Source of the DNA: an uncultured Akkermansia sp.
GTDB taxonomy: Bacteria > Verrucomicrobiota > Verrucomicrobiia > Verrucomicrobiales > Akkermansiaceae
Length of the DNA stretch: 64,000 bases
Direction: 5' to 3'
Assembly: GCA_905200945.1 (NCBI GenBank)
Contig: CAJKMG010000003.1
Span: 124,001-188,000 of the forward strand
Shown here: positions 60,610 through 64,000 of the stretch, piece by piece
Numbering within the stretch: the first letter of the stretch is position 1
Layout: each line of letters starts with the position of its first letter
Translations under genes and position numbers: made by a program
The notes under the pieces: model-generated
The model's input: only the letters and a program-made list of their open reading frames with translations
What the model was told of the DNA's origin: nothing
Database searches by the model: none

Positions 60610-61424
60610 CGGCTCCCGGGACAACCATCCAAAGTTTTAGCAGTTCCAAAGAGAGAACTATTCAAAATGATTTTTTCAATATTTGAATTTAATCCATTAA
60701 TAAATAACGAATCACATCTAGGTATATCATTATTTTTCAAATTCTCAAAATATGCCATCATTGAGTTGAATAGTGAATAAATTTTAAAGGCTGTTGAATC
60801 CTCACGTGGTAATAACAGCCCCCCAAAAACTACTCCAAAAATTTTTGAATTGTATCCGTATGCAATCAGAGGAGTTCCAGAAACTTCATTTCCATATGCT
60901 CCAAATAAATTAATTATAAACTCCAGATTTTCTAACGACACTTGCTGATTAATCATATTTGATAATTTATATTGTTTCATTATTTTCATCAAAGCGCTAC
61001 TGACGACGTCTTCAGAATCGGAAACCATAATAGAATATTGTTTCATCATTTTATTTTCAAGAAGACATATATAATAAAAATATATTTTATTATCATTCAA
61101 AAATAAAATATTATATTTTTTTCTTTCTTCATCTGCTGTCAAAAATAAAATATCATACTTATCAGGAAATTCAGCCTTTAAACAAGGATGTTCTTCGACC
61201 CAACATTCATAACCAAGAAAAGGCAAAATACTTCTCTCTTCACATGAAAAGGGAATGTATGTAGACAGACTTTTATTTATTATTTCAATATCTGAACTGA
61301 TTTCTTTTATCTTATGCAAAGCGGTTTCTACAGCTGCATCCAACGGGGTAATATTATTGTTTCCCGCAAATAAAATATTACCCGCCGAAATAAAAAATAA
61401 TAAAAATAAATAAATAATATTCAT
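60606..61424 (-). CDS. Exported protein of unknown function within the cassette array, probably 3'-truncated
   Basis: The 272-residue protein starts at the ATG at 61424 (a GTG at 61430 is two codons earlier) with a clear signal peptide (MNIIYLFLLFFISAGNILFAG). The rest is a globular, Asn/Ile/Lys/Ser-rich domain with no motif I recognise. Its last residues, TLDGCPGSR, come from the same DNA that in another frame encodes the Rhs core remnant LSREP, so the original end of this protein was probably replaced when the cassette inserted. It could be an immunity protein for a periplasm-acting toxin or an unrelated resident gene. It lies between the immunity gene at 61618 and tip 3. Confidence 0.5.
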   Translation of the reverse strand: MNIIYLFLLFFISAGNILFAGNNNITPLDAAVETALHKIKEISSDIEIINKSLSTYIPFSCEERSILPFLGYECWVEEHPCLKAEFPDKYDILFLTADEERKKYNILFLNDNKIYFYYICLLENKMMKQYSIMVSDSEDVVSSALMKIMKQYKLSNMINQQVSLENLEFIINLFGAYGNEVSGTPLIAYGYNSKIFGVVFGGLLLPREDSTAFKIYSLFNSMMAYFENLKNNDIPRCDSLFINGLNSNIEKIILNSSLFGTAKTLDGCPGSR

Positions 61425-61617
61425 AGTCACTGTCTTATTCCATTAATAAATGTTGCATTTGTTTTTCCTGCAGGTCTGTTAGGGTTATAGAGATGGATAC
61501 GCATATTATCATCCCGATCTCTTACTAATACTGTAATTATTACTACTGAAAAAATTTTAACATTTTCTTTCATTTTTAATATTTTTCATTTATATGAATT
61601 TATTATAATGTTTATAA

Positions 61618-62160
61618 TTAATTTTTATTTTTAATTGCCGAATCTAATATTTTAAGAGCGTTGTTACAGCTATCTGCAAAATAATTATCTTTATTTTGAA
61701 ACAATATCCACTTCCTTACAATTTCAAGCTGATTTTTTGTATAAGAACGGTATATATAATTTACTTCTTTTTGCACATAAGTACGTATTCTCTCCGAAAA
61801 ACAAACGACAATAAGTTTATTCATCATCCATTCCTCAGCGTCAGCCATATAATTATTCACCCTTGATATTTCTTCCATATAAGAATTCCTTATAATAGAA
61901 GGAAAAAAATAGGAAATAGCGCGGGTAGATGAAAAATTAACAAATTCTGAATTGTGATACCATTGAATGGCAGAAACGTCAATCCAACGTTTATTTAAAA
62001 ATGCTTCAGCACATTCAGTCGCTTCCTCATCCGGATAATTTGGATTTTTTATAAGCTCTCGAATGTTTTTTGTTGGGAAAAAAGAGTTTTCTAAAGGAAA
62101 TTCTCTTTCCACTTCCCGAATCATATCATTCAAATTTTTATGAGTATAATAATTCACCAT
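61618..62160 (-). CDS. Probable immunity protein for orphan toxin tip 2
   Basis: The 180-residue protein starts at the ATG at 62160, whose A is the last base of the TAA of the toxin tip (TAATG overlap). An ATG at 62181 is also possible. It has no membrane segment. Segments WYHNSEFVNFSSTRAISYFF, SIIRNS and KNQLEIVRKWILFQNK correspond in order to the putative immunity protein at 59609 (FFPVFSNEAFRYYLPA, LQTIREWLL). Both are followed or preceded by a similar tip, so they are likely paralogous partners. It is Asn/Ile/Lys-rich, in keeping with the low G+C. Function is inferred from position only. Confidence 0.55.
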   Translation of the reverse strand: MVNYYTHKNLNDMIREVEREFPLENSFFPTKNIRELIKNPNYPDEEATECAEAFLNKRWIDVSAIQWYHNSEFVNFSSTRAISYFFPSIIRNSYMEEISRVNNYMADAEEWMMNKLIVVCFSERIRTYVQKEVNYIYRSYTKNQLEIVRKWILFQNKDNYFADSCNNALKILDSAIKNKN

Positions 62161-62612
62161 TATAGTAATTTTTTCCTGCATTCTTTATATAAATTCCAAC
62201 ATCTTTCGGCACCTTTTCCTATCCCTTCAGACTGCTCTATATGTCCATTATCTCCACCATCAAAGCAATTTGAATCATACATTTTTCTTGCTTCTTCAGC
62301 ATTTTTTAATTTTTGAGCCCGTCTCTTAAATTCATCACAAACAGTAGCTGTTGGACGCTCTGGGATACATAATTTTTTGCATGATTGACCTCGAGATGCT
62401 TCTTTAGCTTCTTTCTTTTTCCGCTTTAATTCTTCACAATCTGCTTTGGGAACTGTATTTGAAACAGGCACGGCAATTGGCTCGACTTTAGGAATTACAT
62501 TCTCAGATATTTTTTTAATAACTTTTTCTGTCGTTCCTGGGGCAATAACTTCAGTAATGGCTACGGTGGTTACTGCAACAGCAGTAACCATCAATCCAAC
62601 TGGATACAACAA
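62160..62612 (-). CDS. Orphan toxin tip 2
   Basis: The frame is 150 codons long from a TTG at 62612; the first internal ATG is at 62591. It starts with the shared hydrophobic stretch (LYPVGLMVTAVAVTTVAITEV) and KISENVIPKVEPIAVP, then a Lys/Arg/Cys-rich helical tip with NCFDGGDNGHIEQ, similar to tip 3 (CFKGGNKTHQEQ). Unlike tip 3, it has no NLYGYVRN remnant; upstream the frame reads only a few more codons before a TGA at 62639. It has no strong start, so it may be silent unless recombined onto an Rhs core. Its stop overlaps the start of the putative immunity gene (TAATG). Confidence 0.65.
   Translation of the reverse strand: MLYPVGLMVTAVAVTTVAITEVIAPGTTEKVIKKISENVIPKVEPIAVPVSNTVPKADCEELKRKKKEAKEASRGQSCKKLCIPERPTATVCDEFKRRAQKLKNAEEARKMYDSNCFDGGDNGHIEQSEGIGKGAERCWNLYKECRKKLL
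62467..62612 (-). repeat. 146-bp near-identical segment, copy in tip 2
   Basis: The partner of the segment at 60365-60510. The match stops on one side just before the tip-specific sequence and on the other side at the beginning of this ORF, beyond which the two loci differ. Confidence 0.85.
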
Positions 62613-62819
62613 CTCCGTTAATATAAATTCATAATATCATTAGTCCAAATCATTGTGAAAATCTTCCGGGAGACTGTATCTAAAGAAAGCATTTATCCTA
62701 AAAAACCAAATGAAGCAAACTGTCATTCCTTATTTTCAAATGGAATATATACTTCTACTCTCATTTATGATACTAATCTTAGTATTTTACTCTTTGTCTA
62801 CATGCGTCAGTTTCAATTG

Positions 62820-63224
62820 CTACTTGCAAAAGGAGAAACGAGAAGTTCGTCGTTTTTTACGAGCCTGTTTTTTTACAACATCGCTAAAATTACGAACATT
62901 TTTTAAAAATATACCCTTGCGAATACAACTATGAATCCGAGCCTGATAGCACGACCAAACTCTACTTGAACTTATCAGATTTCCTATCATAGAACATTCA
63001 ACTTCAATACCTTCTGATACGTTAGCATGCATCATGGGATGCATGATGAATAAATCCATTTCCATTTCTACAAAACAACGGGCATAATACTCTTGTTTAC
63101 ATGATAAAAATGTCTCTATTTTTAATCGTTCAATATCTCTTCCTGCATCTGGCAAAAAACAAAATTCTTTGAACCAATAATAATCCGTTCTGATTTTTCT
63201 CCCTGATTTAATTAATTCAGCCAT
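62820..63224 (-). CDS. Hypothetical protein in the cassette array
   Basis: The 134-residue ORF overlaps the end of the immunity-type gene at 63217 by eight bases. It is Cys/Met/Arg-rich (SCKQEYYARCFVEMEMDLFIMHPMMHANV), with a basic end (KKQARKKRRTSRFSFCK). No family is recognised. It could be a second immunity or accessory protein, or the remains of another cassette. The coupling overlap supports expression with its upstream neighbour. About 200 bases of AT-rich sequence without a gene separate it from tip 2. Confidence 0.5.
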   Translation of the reverse strand: MAELIKSGRKIRTDYYWFKEFCFLPDAGRDIERLKIETFLSCKQEYYARCFVEMEMDLFIMHPMMHANVSEGIEVECSMIGNLISSSRVWSCYQARIHSCIRKGIFLKNVRNFSDVVKKQARKKRRTSRFSFCK

Positions 63225-63594
63225 GGTTTAATGGATTTTCATCTATAATACAGTTTTTTACATTAGGTGGGATTTCCCTGTTATTGATCCAATGATTGAG
63301 GTAGCTCTCCAGAATTTGTACTGCATGATCTTCATCCTTCGCCCGAATATGAGCATCCCAGCATAAATCTCTAAACGATTCTTCTGTCCACAACCAATGA
63401 GACACCGAGCGTTTTCCATGTCTTGAAATCATATAGAGTTCCCGACTAAAAATTCGCGGATAATAAAGAACCTCCTTATTTTTTTTAGTTTTATACAAAT
63501 CTAGCCTAACAATCCAATCAGGCAAAGAAGATTCTGTTACAAGTTGGAATTCCAAAGTTGTAACTAATTCATATTTTGTGATTGACTCCATCAT
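63217..63594 (-). CDS. Probable immunity protein for Rhs tip 1
   Basis: The 125-residue protein starts three bases after the stop of the toxin tip at 63598. It is a small, soluble, Trp/Tyr/Arg-containing protein (PDWIVRLDLYKTKKNKEVLYYPRIFSRELYMISRHGK) with no recognised family. Position directly after a variable toxin tip, small size and lack of membrane segments are typical of cytoplasmic immunity proteins. It does not resemble the other two putative immunity proteins, as expected for a different toxin. The function is inferred from context only. Confidence 0.6.
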   Translation of the reverse strand: MMESITKYELVTTLEFQLVTESSLPDWIVRLDLYKTKKNKEVLYYPRIFSRELYMISRHGKRSVSHWLWTEESFRDLCWDAHIRAKDEDHAVQILESYLNHWINNREIPPNVKNCIIDENPLNHG

Positions 63595-63597
63595 ATT

Positions 63598-63999
63598 TTA
63601 CCATTTTGCACATTTATAGTTGTTAGATTCATGTTTGGCTGTGCATCCCTTAGGAGTTCTAGAGGAAGCGTATCTCTTTGCAGCCTCATGAGCAATGTTT
63701 TGAGTTTTTCCTACACCATAACCATGAATAACTTCTGGACAACATGTTCCTTTATTTTCTTTCGTCGGGAGAGTGCTTCCTCGAACGTAACATACCCACA
63801 TCCCTTTCCGATGTTTTAATTCTTTTAATATTTCTTCAACCTTGACTCCGCTTCTCATCATAGATCTTTGAAGGGATTCTTTAGAGACTATGGCTACTGT
63901 TCCAGCCGCTGCTATTACTCCTGCTGCCAGTGCCACTTTGGCAGGTTCTATCAATGTAGCTGCGCCGACGGAATTTGTTGGGCCAGTACCAAGCAAAGA
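63598..63999 (-). CDS. C-terminal tip 1 of a probable full-length Rhs protein (cut by window edge)
   Basis: The frame is open to the right edge of the window, with no stop. The visible 133 residues begin with SLLGTGPTNSVG, where 'LLG' fits the end of the Rhs core motif (D..G). A hydrophobic stretch follows (AKVALAAGVIAAAGTVAIVS), then a basic tip with two Cys-rich parts (GTCCPEVIHGYGVGKTQ...GCTAKHESNNYKCAKW). It is a different tip from tips 2 and 3. If the full Rhs core lies beyond the edge, this is the tip in current use, followed directly by its immunity gene. The toxin activity cannot be named. The TTG at 63996 is not a real start. Confidence 0.6.
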   Translation of the reverse strand, partial: SLLGTGPTNSVGAATLIEPAKVALAAGVIAAAGTVAIVSKESLQRSMMRSGVKVEEILKELKHRKGMWVCYVRGSTLPTKENKGTCCPEVIHGYGVGKTQNIAHEAAKRYASSRTPKGCTAKHESNNYKCAKW

Positions 64000-64000
64000 C

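Noticed and set aside
1..64000. tRNA, rRNA, CRISPR array, insertion sequence or integrase
   Set aside because: I looked for conserved tRNA T-loop sequence, regularly spaced repeats and transposase or recombinase motifs and found none. The island at the right edge shows no tRNA-type attachment site within the window.

Overview
The window looks like chromosomal DNA of Akkermansia (Verrucomicrobiota), most probably a strain of or near A. muciniphila. Evidence: G+C-moderate coding DNA with few clear Shine-Dalgarno sites, a PEP-CTERM sorting tail, a large autotransporter-type outer membrane protein, secreted glycoside hydrolases (GH16, GH43) suited to host glycans, a Rho factor with a long basic N-terminal extension, and a diderm envelope gene set (LptB, OmpA-type protein, Mpl). 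The genus call is an inference from gene content and recalled gene families; no database was searched.

Layout. 1-6035: plus-strand envelope and housekeeping run (lptB end, HAD phosphatase, mpl, OmpA-domain protein, UvrD-type helicase). 6036-11180: a long empty leader, a 1051-residue autotransporter, then a PEP-CTERM protein gene broken by one in-frame TGA. 11284-15324: minus-strand asnS, secreted C39-like peptidase, trxA and a Pro/Ala-rich membrane protein. 15513-21531: a tight plus-strand run of a spermidine-synthase-like protein, a HlyD-like adaptor, two tandem secreted terpenoid-cyclase-fold proteins, a GH43 enzyme and a zinc-ribbon membrane protein. 21528-24302: lipoprotein, LysR regulator and its probable target, a YeiH-type transporter. 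24686-28911: serine biosynthesis (class V aminotransferase, DUF1015, serA). 29056-44707: mixed genes including queE, rho, yebC, a CDF transporter, a Kef-type antiporter, queA, floA, thiG, an amino acid permease and a HAD phosphatase. 44767-59242: AI-2E-type permease, lysA, fba, typA, ilvE, GH16, ogt, an FHA protein, obg, a NahK-like sugar kinase, an ATP-grasp enzyme and a glycosyltransferase.

59243-64000 changes character abruptly: strongly AT-rich, all genes on the minus strand, short overlapping ORFs. I read it as the downstream end of an Rhs polymorphic-toxin locus: the last tip of a probable full-length Rhs protein entering from the right edge, its immunity-type gene, and two displaced orphan toxin tips each followed by an immunity-type gene. 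One orphan tip still carries the end of the Rhs core (LSREP...ENLYGYVRN). The two orphan tips share an almost identical 146-bp segment that could serve as recombination homology. This is the most interesting system in the window; its toxin and immunity assignments are inferences.

The genes work together in a few visible groups: envelope building (lptB, mpl, OmpA protein, lysA), serine synthesis (aminotransferase, DUF1015, serA, possibly a HAD phosphatase), queuosine synthesis (queE, queA), host-glycan use (GH16, GH43, NahK-like kinase, autotransporter), and interbacterial competition (Rhs cassettes).
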